A stretch of DNA of 64,000 nt from Cryptomeria japonica. Lineage: Eukaryota; Streptophyta; Pinopsida; Cupressales; Cupressaceae. Position 1 is the stretch's first letter, and every line of letters starts with the position of its first letter. The position numbers and the translations under genes are program-made. The stretch spans positions 109,567,283-109,631,282 of the forward strand of contig NC_081406.1 of assembly GCF_030272615.1 (NCBI RefSeq). Reading direction: 5' to 3'. Shown one piece after another: positions 34,549 to 47,961 of the stretch. A model generated the notes under the pieces. It saw nothing but the letters and a program-made list of their open reading frames with translations. It searched no databases and was not told the origin of the DNA.

Positions 34549-35418
34549 TGTTAGAATTACAGATCACTGAGAGGGGGGAGGGGGTGAGTCAATGATCTAC
34601 TGGTTATTAAATTTTCTGACTTAACTTTAAACCACCAGAACCATAAGCATGAAACTGAAATGCATAAACACAAAATAATCAACCACAAAATCATAACACC
34701 AGGATTATTATGTGGAAACCCAAATGAGAAAAACCACGGTGGGATTTGAACCCACAATATTATTCTACTATGGCCAGTATAAAAATAATATTACAATATG
34801 GGGAATGCACAAGCATTTGGGCACACTTCCTAGAGCTCACTGCTCAAATACAATAAGGGCTACAACCTCGGAAGGCTCACTTTCTTACTAATCAATTACA
34901 ATGATGAAATACAATGAAAGAACTTTAGAATAGCATCTAACAATGCTTGGATGAGTTCTGGTTAAGTTGAAAATTACTGACTGGATCACCTTTGCTGCTC
35001 TACTCTGTTCTTCCTTGTTCTCTATCTCAGTCAGCTACCAGATCAAGAATGTGCAAGTGAAACTGCGCTACAAAGGATTCTCCAACACCACTCGCTCGCA
35101 TACAATCATACCATACACCAAAAAAATCTTCTGCACTGGTCTTATATATCCTCAATCACAAAATAGATCATTCATCAAGTAGGCATGTTAATGTAACATG
35201 TAGACATATGTCGACTTGACCGAATCACCAAAGATAAATGTGGATCACCAAAACGACGATAAAATGATGTCTCTATGTCGGCCCAACATCCCATACACGA
35301 TTCATAACACCAAAATCACTGGAAAGCTTCCAGACCAAAATTTCTTTGTTCAACTTGAAATACTGATTAATTGGCTACAGGTTGATAGAAGACATCAGAT
35401 GAGTGTCAATTGCCAACA
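34549..35418 (-). repeat. 3' LTR of element C
   Basis: Inner end CCAACA (35418), outer end TGTTAG (34549), 870 bp. Compared with the 5' LTR it lacks a segment near the inner end (the counterpart of about 57230-57330). The U5 stem-loop is at 34561-34598. Short frames 34557-34757, 34967-35182 and 35216-35464 are spurious. Confidence 0.9.
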
Positions 35419-35430
35419 ATTTCCCCCTTT
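35419..35430 (-). other. Polypurine tract of element C
   Basis: On the minus strand it reads AAAGGGGGAAAT directly before the 3' LTR. The same purine tract occurs in element E next to 60366. Confidence 0.85.
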
Positions 35431-35648
35431 GGCATTGATGGAAACACTTGTGAAAAATAGCTAAGTGTTGGAAAACTCATATGCCAGATCAAAAGAATTT
35501 CTAAGGCTCCCCCTTAGACAAAGAGTTATGAAACCTTTAATTACACTCTTCTACTATGCATTTTCCACCTTTACTCTTCCCTTTTGACAACAATGCCAAA
35601 GATGGGGTGTTGTCCAAAACTTATATACAAAGATACCTGTCAGAGACT

Positions 35649-38600
35649 TTATAAGTACTTGAAGATATCAACAAAAATGTACTTCAAAATTCCTAGGTGA
35701 GTGTCCCACCCACTCTTCAAGTTGTCCAAAACTGTAACGAATGCATTGAATACATATGCATGAATCTTTGCATCCTTCAGTTTAGATGGAATATGTTGTC
35801 CCATAGACTTCATACAGTCAATCTTATTGCTCAATATGGTGTCCAATCTGGGGGCAGTCAAGTTCCGGAGTTCACCAACTCTCCTCAAAATTTTGTCCTT
35901 GTTTGCATTAAGGCTCAATATCTGATCATTTAGAGCCAATACCTGTCCTTCTACATTGTTGGTAAGGGATACATTAGGATCAAAAGACTATGAAATACTA
36001 GCAAGTTTACCCTGGAAAACAGTTATTTGCTTGTCTATGTCTACTATAAACTTGGGCAAAATTAGACAAGACTTATATATTTTACCACCTTCAGTTAATG
36101 TAATTGAAATAGTTTGCAGACCTTTATTCAATCTAACTCTATCATCTTCTATCATTTTCCAGAAAGTTTGCATCCTTACCTCCTTAAATCTATCTAATGC
36201 TCGCTTAGTAGTAGATTTCTCCAAAGAATCAAAATTTGTATTTACATTATTAATCAAATGCAGTAGTTTACTAAAGGGGCTAGAATTAGGATCTAACTGT
36301 ATACATGGAGCCACCTTTTGTAACACATCAACAGACATCAAAATGATCTTTTTTTCCTCGGATTCAGATTTGACCAAATCCTGACTAGCATGTGCCGATA
36401 CAGTAGTTGTAAGCATCAAATTTTCTATAGGAGACATTTGTACAAGATTTAGAAGACCAACAAGATTAATAGAGATTTGGGGTGGGGTCCTTGTGATTGG
36501 AGGAGTGTCAATTGCCATATCAACAACTCCTTTTTCTTTGTCTTCCTCAGCACCCTGCACCTCTATTTTCTTAGACTCCTTTTCCTCTGCTCCATCCGCT
36601 TTATCTTGTGCACCGGTGTTGCCACTTGGTGCAGTGTCATCCTTTTGAATCTCAGGGACCTCAGAACTATCTACCACCAGAGGATTCACATTGGTCTTTG
36701 GCTGAGAAGTCTTGACTGCATCTCTATACAAAGGATCATTCTCTATGATTCTTCTCCAAATATCTTCAATCTCCTTTCTCACCTCTTCCACCTTGCCAAT
36801 CATCAACCTATTTACCCTACTTTTTGCTTCTGATTTTTTTATTGTTAGCTTCCTTAATGATCCTTTTGGCTTCATCTTGGGATACACAGGTGCAAACATC
36901 AATCAACTCTCTCTCCTTCATTTCCTTATCAATTTTACTAGTTTTTAGCCTTCTTGCATCACTAATGTTATATAGATCCTTAGGGATGATCTGCTCCAAC
37001 TCAATCAAAGCTTTGCTAAAGTTATGTAAATATAAAACAACATCTCCTTCAACTTTTCTTTGATCTTCCTTATCCACATTTTCATAATATACTCCGATAT
37101 TTTTCAAATTACCATCAACAATTATCTCATCAATTAATTGATTTGTTGTCAATGGAGGAAAAAATGTATATTTACCTTGTTGATCACCTAACTCAAGATC
37201 TTTGTCAAGTTGAGTTCTAACCTTTCTTCCTCTCTTGGATCTTCCGGTAAGGACAAGTTCAGATTTGGCTTTCTTGCTCTACTGGGCTCCATCGGACTAT
37301 GACTTCCTCACCACCCTTACAAATTCACCTTTTTCCTTAGCCTTATCTACCTTTTCATCAGATTCTGTCTCAGAGGCCACCAAAGATACAACAACATAAG
37401 TTCACTTAGGCTTCTCCTTTTTGTTCAGAATTCCTTTTTTGGACGAGCTCTATCTTGTAGATGGTGCTACTGAAATAGGGGAAGACTTAGTCTCTTTTGG
37501 TTTAGCTTTAGAGGGAACCGGTTCGGCCTTAGGCTTCTTGGTTTCCTCTTCAGCCTCCATCTATGTATGTTTCTCTCTAGATTTCTTCACTTCCTCCCAG
37601 GTCAATCCAATCTGAACAACTACTTCCTCATCCATCTTAGAAACTTTCCTCTTCCTAGTAGGGGTTGTGAACTGTTTGTACAATTCTAGATCCTTCTCCT
37701 TAAATGTGTCAAACCTTCCTTCTTTCTCATCAACCAGCTGACTCAACATATGTTGAGCATAGGCATCTACGATAGCATAAATCATCTTCATAGCCCATAG
37801 GAAGAATCAACATAGTCCTTGGCTCAACTACTTCCATAAGGCATTGGTCCTTGTCAACCACGAAGCAAATTATTTTCTCATACTTCTCCACTATTTCCTT
37901 TGGGATTATTTCTCTGCTCTTCATTGTGGCTTGAAAAGTTTTGAAATAATCCCATAGAGTGGATATCCTCATTGTAGCATCACCAATCCCCATGACCCCT
38001 TCATGGATTTTCATAGCAACTGGCTTATCATAGGTCCATTGGACCTTTCCTTGAATACTAGGGATTTCATTCATGAAATATAGTGCCAAACAAATGATAA
38101 GGGTGCCAAACTTGAAGGTGTGCTTCTTGTCTTGTTTTCTTCAAATTTCTTAGTAAGTCATCCAAGAGAACCGTACACAAATCATACCTCTTTTCTTCCT
38201 TCAACACCAGATAGGCAGAGTATATAGCTATACTAGAGACAAAGTTTTGTCTGCTTAACTGGTATACTTTATATCTAACCATAATTGAGGCAAACTTGAC
38301 ATCATTCTCCAGGATGTCATTTATTATCATCGCTCTATTGTCAAACTAAGAACCGGCGGTGGCAATCATAGTGTTGTTTTATATTTTCCTTAGGCTAGGA
38401 AATTCATCGGATGCGCCCAGACAAGTCACGCCCTGGATTGCTTGCTTGGTAATCTTGTGAGGCTTATCCAGCCACATAAAATCATCATGAATTCTGCTGA
38501 GTATGAACTAGATCCATTCTTTTTCATCAAATGTCAAAACATGTACGAACTGTGAGAAATCTTTGGCCTTCAAATGCTGATATTTTGGCTTGAGATTCCC

Positions 38601-38840
38601 CAAGCTATCCACCAGATGCTTGTTGTACAAGTTCAACATGTTAGCACTCCCAAGTTCATCAAGATCATAGTGGATATATGCCCTTATGTCCTCATTGTGA
38701 AGAACATTGTAGGGTACAAAGGAAAATGCTCCTTTGAGATCATCCTCGACATATTTAAAAGGATGTTTCTTGAAAATGGGTCGAGCCCTATCATTAATTT
38801 CCATAGCAAGCGGGGTAACAATTCCAGATGTTGAAGCCAT
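35649..38840 (-). pseudogene. Element C ORF2, unknown protein (decayed)
   Basis: Starts at ATG 38840 with MASTSGIVTPLAMEINDRAR. Pieces in different frames follow: 38840-38508, 38330-38067, 38089-37730, 37791-37561, 37152-36817, 36902-35988 and 35939-35649. The N-terminal 400 or so residues look globular. The middle (about 37600-37200) is Lys/Glu/Ser/Thr-rich. The C-terminal third is helical and ends with a KSCLILPKFIVDIDKQI segment that recurs in element E. No enzymatic motif was found. The combined length, near 1000 codons, is large for a pol-less element. It is neither a typical gag nor a typical envelope. Function unknown; a structural or trans-acting role is speculation. Confidence 0.6.
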
Positions 38841-39229
38841 TGAGATCTTAGGGTTTGTGGAAACTGATAGATAAATACCTCAATTCGCAATTGGGAATGG
38901 GAATTCGCTTTAAAATCGCTGTAATGGCTATCTGGATCACCAAATTACTTCGATCTTTTGCTCTGCACTATTCTCTTGATCACATTTTGAGAAATAAAGC
39001 TTTTAAATGCCCTTTTAACCTTTGAAAACCTAATTCTCCATTGTAATAAATGTTGCAACCAGTTACCTTGTTTTTTTTTCATGGAGTTTCTTACCGGAGC
39101 ATCAAATCGTCACTAAATCTATAGGATAACATCTGCATATAGGATTTAAGCCTTCTGCAACCTTTCAGAATCAATTGCAAATCACCGAAGAGGGGATTCT
39201 TAGAATCTGCATGAAAAGTTCCCCTAAGG
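38841..39229. other. Intergenic leader between ORF1 and ORF2 of element C
   Basis: About 390 bp without a clear frame. It probably holds the end of ORF1 and the untranslated part before ATG 38840. Confidence 0.5.
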
Positions 39230-40390
39230 CAAAAAGCCCTAGTTACCGGATGAAGACCCTACCCCAAATTCAGGCCATTGTCTTCTTTAGATTCATCCTT
39301 TCTGGCCCACATCTTCTCATGCTTGTCTTTTAGCTTTTCTACCTTTTCCTTTCCTTTCTCATCTGATTTGTTCTTCTCTACCGAAGCACTCTTTTTTCTT
39401 CTGCAATATTTTGCAATGTGACCGATTTTATTGCATGCATGACAAGCAACATTCTACATAGGTCTGAAGCTCATTTGATTTGGTCTCATCCCGCACTGGT
39501 TAGAAATATGTCCAAACATCCCACAACCATAACATCTCTTATTTTGAAAGTTATTCATTACTGCTCTACACATTTTTTATTTGTGACCTAAATTATTGCA
39601 TATGAAACATTGACCGGTAAAGGTAGGATCATTGTTCACATTATTCATTCCATTATTTACCCTACTTTTGCATTGATTTGCAATATGACCAAATTTATTG
39701 CAAGTAAAGAATCTACCATTGAATTATGAGTATTAGGTTGTCTAACTGGAGGATTCTTTCTCTTCTTTTGATTCAGTTTTGTATTGTTTTGTCCAGATTT
39801 GGAGGATTCTCCTTTCTCAAATCCAAGTCCTTGCATGTCCTTTCCATGTCTTTGACTTTCCAGCATCTCACCAAGCCTTGATGAGATAGCATTAAATGTG
39901 TCTTTGTATTCATTTGCAGTAGGAAGTTCATCTCTTAGGTAAACAATATCTTGTTGAAGTTCTTGACCATTATTCCTTGATTATGTCAACTCAAGCTTGA
40001 ACTGATCATTCTCATAGGTAGCCTAAAGAATTCATCTGCTCTTTCCTTTAATGATTGAGTCAATTTATCTTCATTCTTCTTTCAGTCCTCAATATCCTTA
40101 GTCAACCTCATCACAATGGATTGCATCTCATTCTTCAATGCAACATTCTCTCTTTAAAGCTTGTTAAATTCATCAGGTTTACCTTAGTTTTCCATGATTT
40201 GATCTTCTTTCTCCTTCAGCTTGTCCATAAATTTCTTCCTCTTATCTCTTGAAGTGTTCACTTGTTCCTTCAAGTCATTAATGAAGTCATTAGCAACATT
40301 AATATTTCTCTTCAAGGAACTGATCTCATTTCTTGCTGCATCTAGATCCTCAAGTGCCACACTGAGCTGCCTTTGAAAATCGAAATCCAT
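39230..40390 (-). pseudogene. Element C ORF1: coiled-coil gag-like protein with four CCHC knuckles
   Basis: The likely start is ATG 40390 (MDFDFQRQLSVAL), 54 bp after the primer site. The open frame 40477-40184 reads through the primer site upstream, so its own first ATG is not the start. The N-terminal part is a charged heptad-like coiled coil (to about 40180), followed by more Lys/Glu/Asn-rich sequence. Near 39710-39400 four zinc knuckles follow one another. The first has lost its first Cys (FTCNKFGHIANQC). The second is CFICNNLGHK then stop, KMC. The third is CYGCGMFGHISNQC and the fourth CHACNKIGHIAKYC. This suggests an RNA-binding, gag-like role. Stops and shifts break the frame. Confidence 0.65.
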
Positions 40391-40443
40391 TGATTCACTC
40401 TGTCGGACCTTCCTCAAGTGGTTAGGCTTCCTCAAAGGAATTA

Positions 40444-40456
40444 GTCTCTGATACCA
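40444..40456 (-). other. Primer-binding site of element C
   Basis: Minus strand TGGTATCAGAGAC, two bases from the LTR edge at 40459. It is the initiator-Met type, as in copia elements. Confidence 0.85.
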
Positions 40457-40458
40457 AT

Positions 40459-40464
40459 TGTTAT
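40459..40464 (-). repeat. 5' LTR of element C, terminal 6 bp
   Basis: TGTTAT, the tip of the 5' LTR. The rest continues at 55221 after element D. Bases 40460-40464 (GTTAT) and 55216-55220 (ATTAT) are the target duplication of D, with one mismatch. Confidence 0.8.
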
Positions 40465-41268
40465 TGTAGACACCCAAAATTGTCCAGTCTAATTAAATAA
40501 ATATTTTATTTATTTAATTATCTAATCTTAATTCTTCTATTAATTAAATAAATCTTTATTTATTTAATTAATTCATTTATCCTCTTCTAGCCTTATTTCT
40601 CATTTAAATAAATACATTTATTTATTTAAATTATCCTTTTCCTAAATTAAATAAATATCTTATTTATTTAATTATCCCACTTCTTCTATTAATTAAATAA
40701 ATCTTTATTTATTTAATTAATTCATTAACCTTTTCTACCCATGACACATGTCATTCATCTCTTAATTTATACACTACCTACCCCTTTCATTATTTTATTA
40801 TTTCTTTTACCTACCCTCTAATCATAGCCGACCTCCTTTTACACCTCTCAATCTTATCCCTCCATTTCATATAGTGTCTTCTATTTAAGGAGATGCCTCC
40901 TTCATTATCAAACCCTAATCAATCATTCTATGCATTCCAATCAATCATCCTAATGACCTAACTACTTGATCAATTGACTACACTATGATCTTACTAGCAA
41001 CCACATTTCGTTCTTTGTTGAGCTCTTGTGCACATAAAATCTGAGAGCAAATATATCAAGCAAGATCAATGGAGATAGGAAGAATGGAGATCCAAACCCT
41101 ATTGGACATGTGATGGTATAATCTTTGTGATTTCGTTTGATTTGCATTGTCTTAGGTAATCTTCATATGTTATGGCGACTATTTGTTGTTGTTAGGCTAG
41201 GGTTTTGTGGTTGAATTCATTTAGCCTTTCAATATTGTTATTATTGTTATCCATTTTCACCATATACA
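40465..41268 (+). repeat. 5' LTR of element D
   Basis: 804 bp from TGTAGACACCC to CATATACA. It is AT-rich with several AAATAAAT/ATTTATTT palindromic words in the first 300 bp. A TATTTAAGG-like TATA region lies near 40883-40891. Confidence 0.97.
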
Positions 41269-41271
41269 TTT

Positions 41272-41289
41272 TGGCACGCCCAGTGGGAC
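41272..41289 (+). other. Primer-binding site of element D
   Basis: TGGCACGCCCAGTGGGAC, 3 bp after the LTR. Similar GCGCCCAGTGGG-type primer sites are common in Tat-group elements. Confidence 0.8.
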
Positions 41290-43575
41290 TCTTGTCCCTT
41301 TTGCATTTAACATCCTTGTTGCAGATTTTGTATTTTGAAGTTGCAGATTTGACGTTTTCGGCAGCATTTTGATATTTTCATGTCTGCGCACTTTCGGACC
41401 GCGTTTTTGATTTTCTGGCGCGTCTGCGACATCTAGAGTCGCGTATGTGTTATTGGCAATATTTTATTTTGCAGGTTCCGGGAAAGAGCGTTTGTGTTAT
41501 AAAGTCGTGTCTGCGCTGTTTTTAGCCACGTTTGTGTCCAGAAGCCGTGTCTGCGTTCTTTAGTTGCATCTGTGTCTCACAGAACCGCGTCTGTATCTCA
41601 CAGAACCGCGTTTGTGTCTCACAGAACCGCGTCTGTGTCACAAAGTCGCATCTGTGTTGAGGGTAATCGCGTCTGTGTTCACCAGTTTCAAATTTTGGGT
41701 TTTTTTATTGATTCAGTTTTCGAATTTTGCATTTAGGGTTTCAGATCTGGTTTATTTTGAGCTAACATTTTCAGATCTATCTAACGAAATTGGTGAAGCT
41801 TGTCTTGAAAGCAAAATCGTTTGGCTGAAGGCCCCTATTTTCACAAAGTCTTTTGGATCTAAAATTTACCTAACTTGTGTGCTTGCAGGAAGGGGTGATT
41901 TTTTCAAACAATCCAAACTACTAATAAATCTTTGTTGCAGGTCCTTGGCAAGGGTTTTTGAATTTTTTATTGTGTGCCTTGTTTTCATAGACTAGCAAAC
42001 ACTTCAATTGGTGCACTAAAATTGAATCATTGTCTTTTGTGTCTTGAGCAATAGGCTCTTTTTGTTTAATCTTTAGAGGGCCTGTCTTTCCATGTGGTCA
42101 TTAGGACTACTAGTGAGATGAGAACGACCCAAGTGGTAGCGAGGAAAACCCACCTCTTCCAAACCACTATAAACAAATGTATTCATGGTGAAAACTATGG
42201 ATAACGTGTGCTGATTAGTTCATACCGACACTATGTCTCCCCATAAACCCGTTTGATCAAATTTATTTGATCAGTTGTAGGGCATAACCCCTACTGGCTG
42301 GGAGCCTTCTGTATTTATAGAGATGAAAGTGCCGCATGTATGGCCACACGAGCGGATGCCCTTACTAGCACCTTTTTGTTTTAGAAGCCCAAATCCTTCT
42401 AGTTGTTGGGGCAGGAGGTCGGACCTCTGGTAGCGGCCCACACACATACGGTTCTTAGTAGAGATACAAAGTTCGCCATGGGGAGTTTTTGTGGGGACTG
42501 ATGCTTGGCTGACCCGAGAAGTGAGTGTCGAGGGTGGAGCTAGTGAGGTCAAACATCTAAGTATATGCTCTGAATAGCGTAGCCTCGGGAGTAAAACCCC
42601 ATGTGGGATCAACAACTATTGTCTTGGCCAGCCATAAGAATTGTGCTTGACTTATATTAAACATTCAAACATTCAAGACCAAACAGCAAAACATTGTGTC
42701 TTTTGTGTCTTCAAGTGTATGAAAACAATTTTACATCAAACAACACACTTTTCTTGGAGTCATTTTGAGTCTAAACACTTGCAAACATTGAGTCCTCATC
42801 AACATTGTGTCCTCTTGTCACGAAAAACAGTCAAACAGTCAGATTTGGTCACAACAAAACAACTTCACAGATTGGAAAGAATTGCACAAATTTTACAAAA
42901 ATGCGTCTGTGTCTGATATAATAGCTTCTGTGTTGTATAACCGCATCTGTGAAGGGCAGAATCGTGTCCGTGTTCCCAGAATAAACATTACACTTTGCAA
43001 AAAATCTCAGAAGCACGTCTGCGTTGAACAGAGTCACATCTGTGTCGGGAAACCGCATCTGTGAAGTATACAGGCGCGTCTGTGTTCAGAATTGAAAAAC
43101 TGTTACAGTCTAGCAAACAAACACAGTCAGTTTTAGAATTCTTGAGCTTCCTAGGTCATTTCTCGAGGGTTCATCTAGCATTAAACCTATCTTTGGGTCT
43201 CACAAAGTCCATCATTGCTCCACATCTCACTTTACATTCACAATTGTCTGAACTTGAGTCAAAAGGTCACTTGCTTGTCCTCATCATACATTGTCAACAC
43301 ACTACATACAACAACACTTTGCTAAGTGGTCCCTCATCAAGGTTTCTTACCTTTGGGTCTCATTTGGTGTTACTTAGAGTCAAGGTCAACTTACCTCATC
43401 AAAAGAAACTATCCTCTCTTTGGAAGTCACACCTACTCTACTACATACATACTTGGTCTTACACTTTGGACATTGTAAGTACACCTCAGATTCATTTACA
43501 TTCCATCCAACTCTTGGTCTTCCATACTTTTTCTATTTTCATCTAGTGTCACACATCTCAGTCAATACCTATTTC
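41290..43575 (+). other. Leader of element D with dispersed CGCGTCTGTGT repeats
   Basis: A 2.3-kb untranslated leader. Two clusters (about 41376-41690 and 42898-43090) contain together around 20 degenerate copies of a CGCGTCTGTGTT-like word, spaced irregularly. The reverse complement of this word forms a cluster at 53650-53900. Between them lies a less repetitive stretch. Frames such as 41564-41995, 42271-42615 and 42641-43064 show no domain. Ogre-like elements can have an extra ORF here, but I see none. Confidence 0.7.
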
Positions 43576-45999
43576 ATGGTTGAAACCCATCTTCAAAAAT
43601 CTAGGAGAGAAACTAAAGAGGCTCAAGAGTCCGCAAACATGAGTTCTTATGAGTATGAAAATGATATCTTTTTCAATTCTGATCATACCACATTACCTGA
43701 CATGGATGCCTATAGAAACATTCCAAATGTTGAGAACATGGACACTACAAACAACAATGCTACACATAATGACAATATAGATAACTTTTGCGTACATTCA
43801 ACAGATGTGGAAGAATCCATTATGAATCCCCATTTCAATCGATTGGTTGAGGAAATAATGAGGAGGGATAGACAATACTTCTTACAAATGATGGCACAAA
43901 GTGGAGCCAAGATACCTCATGATTTTGACATGTCTCAAATAATGGAAAATCGACCTTTGCAACAACCTCACTCCAACATGGATCAAAGGAGACCTAATAG
44001 TGGAGGCAATAGAGGACCACATATGGTACCTGAATCACCATCATCTTTGTTTCAAAAACCAGAGGTCCCACATACACATGGTCAAGCATATGATACTCAC
44101 CTTCGCAGACCATTATGGAAGTCTTATGCAGAGAAATATGGTCAACCACATACCAATGCTAAGGATCAACCACCAAAGCAATTGGATATTCAAAGGCATG
44201 CTCAAAATTTGGACACAAGGAAATCCCGTGTCAAATTTGGGGGCAACACATTAGAACATGACATGCCTGTAGAGTATGGTATACATAGACAAAATAGAAA
44301 TGGCGTTCCTCAACATGAATCTATACCAAGTGGTCCATATACGCAGCATCACTATAGACCTCCTCCATATGAACATGTGTATGATCAATATCATCCATAT
44401 ATGCAACATGCTCCTCCTCCAATTGGTGCCTCAAGTAGGGGGTATGGTCCAAGAAGTTGATCTCCACCTAAGAGCAATTTGGAACAACAAATCAGGGACT
44501 TACAAAAGAAAATGGAGGACATGAATACACCGAAGCCAACATACACAATGAGAGACATATGTCCTTATCCATTCGACAAGAGCATTCCAATGCCTCCTTT
44601 TCCTACACACTTTGTGACACCTAAATTTGATAAGTATAGAGGAAAAGGGGATCCTAAGGCACACATAAGATAGTTTTTCATAGCTTGCATTGAGGTAGCA
44701 GTAGAAGAGACATATTTGATGAGATTATTCCCATAAAGCCTAGGTGATCAAGCTATGGGATGGTTCTCCCAACTTCCACCTGGTATTAAGTCATGGGGTG
44801 ACTTAGCAGAGGCATTTATTCAACATTTCTCCTACAACATAGAGATAGACATATCAGTTACTACTTTGTGCAACACCAAGCAAAAAGAGGGAGAATCTTT
44901 TGCATCATTCTTACAAAGATGGAGAAATCTAGCTAGCAGATGCTCTTGTGAAATTCCACAAAAACAAATGGTAGAAATGTTCACCCAAAATGTTAACAAA
45001 GACATTGGCTATGATCTAAGGAAAGCTTGTTTGTCCACCTTCAAGGACATTATTGAAAAAGGCTTAGCGACAGAAAAGGTCCTAATTGAACAAGGAGTCA
45101 TCAAGATATTCAAGGAAAACAAAGATGACTTCAAAGGAAAAGTGAAGCCCAGATTTTGGAATAAAAACAAGAACACAGTCAATGATGGTGTTGTTGATGC
45201 CAACACAGTGCGACCCAAATTCATTTTTTCTGGATCAAGTTCTACAAACAATCAAGTGAATACTCAAACAACTTCCAGATCATGAAGAAAGTACACCCCA
45301 TTGGGAGAACCACTTGAGTCAGTTTTCAAAAAGCTAGTGGCAAACAAGGTAATCACTATTGTAGATTTTCCTCCATATGAACCAAAGGTTAAACCAAATT
45401 GGTGGAACGATGATGAGTATTGTGAATTTCATAAGAGCAAGGGTCATAAGATAGGAAATTGTCATCGACTGAAGAACATCATACAAGATCTCATTGATAG
45501 AGGTGACATTGAGATTGAAGGGCACTCATCCAATCAAGAACATGAGATGTTTAAGGAACCATTCCCAAAACATGACAAGGGAAAAGATAAAGCCACAGAG
45601 GATCAAACCAACTATACCAGAGCATCTTATAACTATGATTCAACCATCAATCACATCTCGATGGACAATTACGTCTCTACCATTATCATCAAGGACAAAA
45701 CATCTGAGAATTCTACCCGGAGACCCAAGATTGTCCTAAAAGGCATTGGATCTTCTTCCGAACCTACCTCTGAATGTCATGTTACAACCCGCCGAGGTAA
45801 AATCACTTTGCAAGGTGCTCCAACTAAGAACACTGCTTCCTCATCAACCAAACTTGAGTATGACCTTGTAGAACAATTAGGGAAGACACCCACGCTCATC
45901 TCCATTCTTGAGCTCCTACGCATATCCCCTGCACATAAAGCTATTCTTGACAAAATCTTGAGAGATACTGCCATTCCTACTGATCTGAACATGGACTAG
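43576..45999 (+). pseudogene. Tat-type gag (element D)
   Basis: The start is ATG 43576 (MVETHLQKSRRETKEAQES). An ATG in frame at 43420 precedes sequence unlike gag. The N-terminal 300 residues are Asn/Pro/His/Gln-rich and disordered, and a coiled segment follows at 44479. The retrotransposon gag core is at about 44690-45060 (LGDQAMGWFSQLPPGIKSW). The zinc-binding segment YCEFHKSKGHKIGNC lies near 45420-45460. Stops at 44458, 44671, 44734, 45283 and 45997 all leave the frame unchanged. Gag forms the particle and binds RNA. The C terminus shades into the protease part. Confidence 0.88.
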
Positions 46000-46008
46000 T
46001 TTCAAGCC

Positions 46009-46587
46009 ATGGTGGGATACCTCTTTGTTCCACACTCCCTTACATTCACAGAAGTTGACGACGCCTCTGTAAGTCAGCCACATAATGCACCGCTACACGT
46101 TGAAGCCTTCATACACAAACATAGAATCAAACGAGTCCTGATAGATGGAGGAGCAGGTCTAAACATTTGCACATTAAGCACTATTATACAATTGGGATAT
46201 TCTGATAAAGCTGTGAATTCTACAAATCAAATCACCATTAAGGCATATGATGATGAAGAGCGCTCATCCAAGGGCACAGTCACCTTACCTCTCAGAGTTG
46301 GGCCAGTTACGAAGGATGTGGTTTGTCAAGTCCTAGACCTAGATCTCACATACAATATATTGCTAGGATGTCATTGGATTCATGAAATGAGGGTAGTCCC
46401 ATCTACATATCACCAATGCATTAAGTTTCCTCATAATGGAGTGGAAGTAACAGTTAATGGTGATCCTAATCCATTCATATACTGCAATAATCTGAGATCA
46501 AAAATTGAGACCATCATTCCCAGTAATCGTGAAGCTGTTCCTTCCTCGACATACATTGATCCTGAGTCATTAAAACCTTCGACATAA
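46009..46587 (+). pseudogene. Tat-type aspartic protease (element D)
   Basis: The retropepsin-like domain has the active-site segment VLIDGGAGLNIC near 46135-46170 (Asp-Gly-Gly instead of Asp-Ser/Thr-Gly, which is common in this group). The second conserved block LTYNILLGCHWIHEM is near 46350-46395. The protease cleaves Gag-Pol. It is in frame with gag and with the rest of pol, separated by stops at 45997 and 46585. Confidence 0.85.
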
Positions 46588-46599
46588 AAACAAGGTGAG

Positions 46600-47940
46600 C
46601 TTAAAGGCAAGTTTCAGGACAAAGGCATGGGGGAATACACTTTAAATCAAACCATGTACTTACGACAAGTCATGAGTTCCCCAAAAGAATATGGAAGACC
46701 ACATCCTAACAAGCAAGTATCCATTATGGTACTCAAATGGGACCCTACTACCTTTCAAAGATGGGGTGAACTGGAAGAGGAAGACTTATACAAAATGCTT
46801 TACAAAGACATTGAAGATGACACACAAGGTCACATCAGTCTACCATGTGAGAAATATGGCAAAGGCTTCAAATTTCTACAAAAATTCAAGTATGATGGAA
46901 AAAGCCCTCTGGGGTTACGAAAGGAAGGCATCATTTAACCTTTACAACCTGAATTGACATTTAAAAAGGAACGCTCGAAAGGACTTGGTTTCCTGACTTC
47001 CAAGGTCCACACTCAAAGGACAGAAGAAGCCTTACAAATCAAAGCTGCCAAAATTCAACAAGAGGATCGCTATTCCATAGATTCCAACAAATGGGAATGG
47101 GGTTCAGACAAGTCTTCCAGTGACTACGAGCTCACCGAGATATTCAGAGAGCTAGATGAACCAACAGAAGAAGAGGAATTTTATAACAAGTTCAGAGTTG
47201 GTCAAGAAACAACCCATGAGGATTCCATACAGTCCTTGTCTCAAGGCTCTAGGTTGAAATCACATAGGATGAGAACACCTGTCCCAGAATGTGCTACTAG
47301 TGATGATAATTTGGATTCGTTCGTGATTGAGACTGATGAGGAGAGTTCCATCGATGACCTCGATAATTACCTTGACATACTCGAATATAACTGCATCTTC
47401 ACCCTTAGTCCCGCTAACTTCGAAGAAGTTAAAGGCCTTCCCCTTGTTCACCACCAACTCATTGACTGGGATCATGAAGGACCTGCACAGTTTGACACAT
47501 TCCAAAATGATGAAGCTTTTATTGACTATATTGGCATATGAGATGATCTTCCTCCTGGGGACCATAAGGCGGGATACACTATAGAACTCAACAACGTGGC
47601 ATATTTTGGTGAGGGTGTCGGACCTTCCAGTCGCAAAAATGTGAAAATAAGAACAAACCAAGGGTCTTATGGCGAAAACCACACTATGGCACTGTCTGAC
47701 CCCAAAAAAGTAAAAAGAAAGGACGTATCTGGGGGCGAAAACCTCTCTGAGGCACCTGAAGATGGAAGGCTCGACATTCTCCTAGCATCATATGAAGAAA
47801 AGTCATCCATGTTGGTAGAGGAGACTATCAAAACAAACATTGGTACAGAAGAGGTTCCACACAACATATTCCTGGCTCAATCGTTGACAGAGTCAGAAAG
47901 GTCAAAATTCACAAGTTTCTTCAAAGAATGACAAATCAAC
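46600..47940 (+). pseudogene. Protease-RT linker of element D
   Basis: The open pieces 46627-46938, 46954-47541 and 47596-47931 lie in the gag-pol frame and hold acidic and polar sequence. The GKGFKFLQKFKYDGKSPLG segment and the AYFGEGVGPSS segment are of the kind seen between protease and RT in Tat elements. No catalytic motif is expected. In-frame stops lie at 46936, 47539, 47929 and 47947. Confidence 0.75.
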
Positions 47941-47961
47941 TTTGCCTAGTCATACGCTGAT

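Noticed and set aside
43420-43575. Upstream in-frame extension of element D gag
   Set aside because: Open by chance in the leader; gag-like composition starts at ATG 43576. It cannot be fully excluded.
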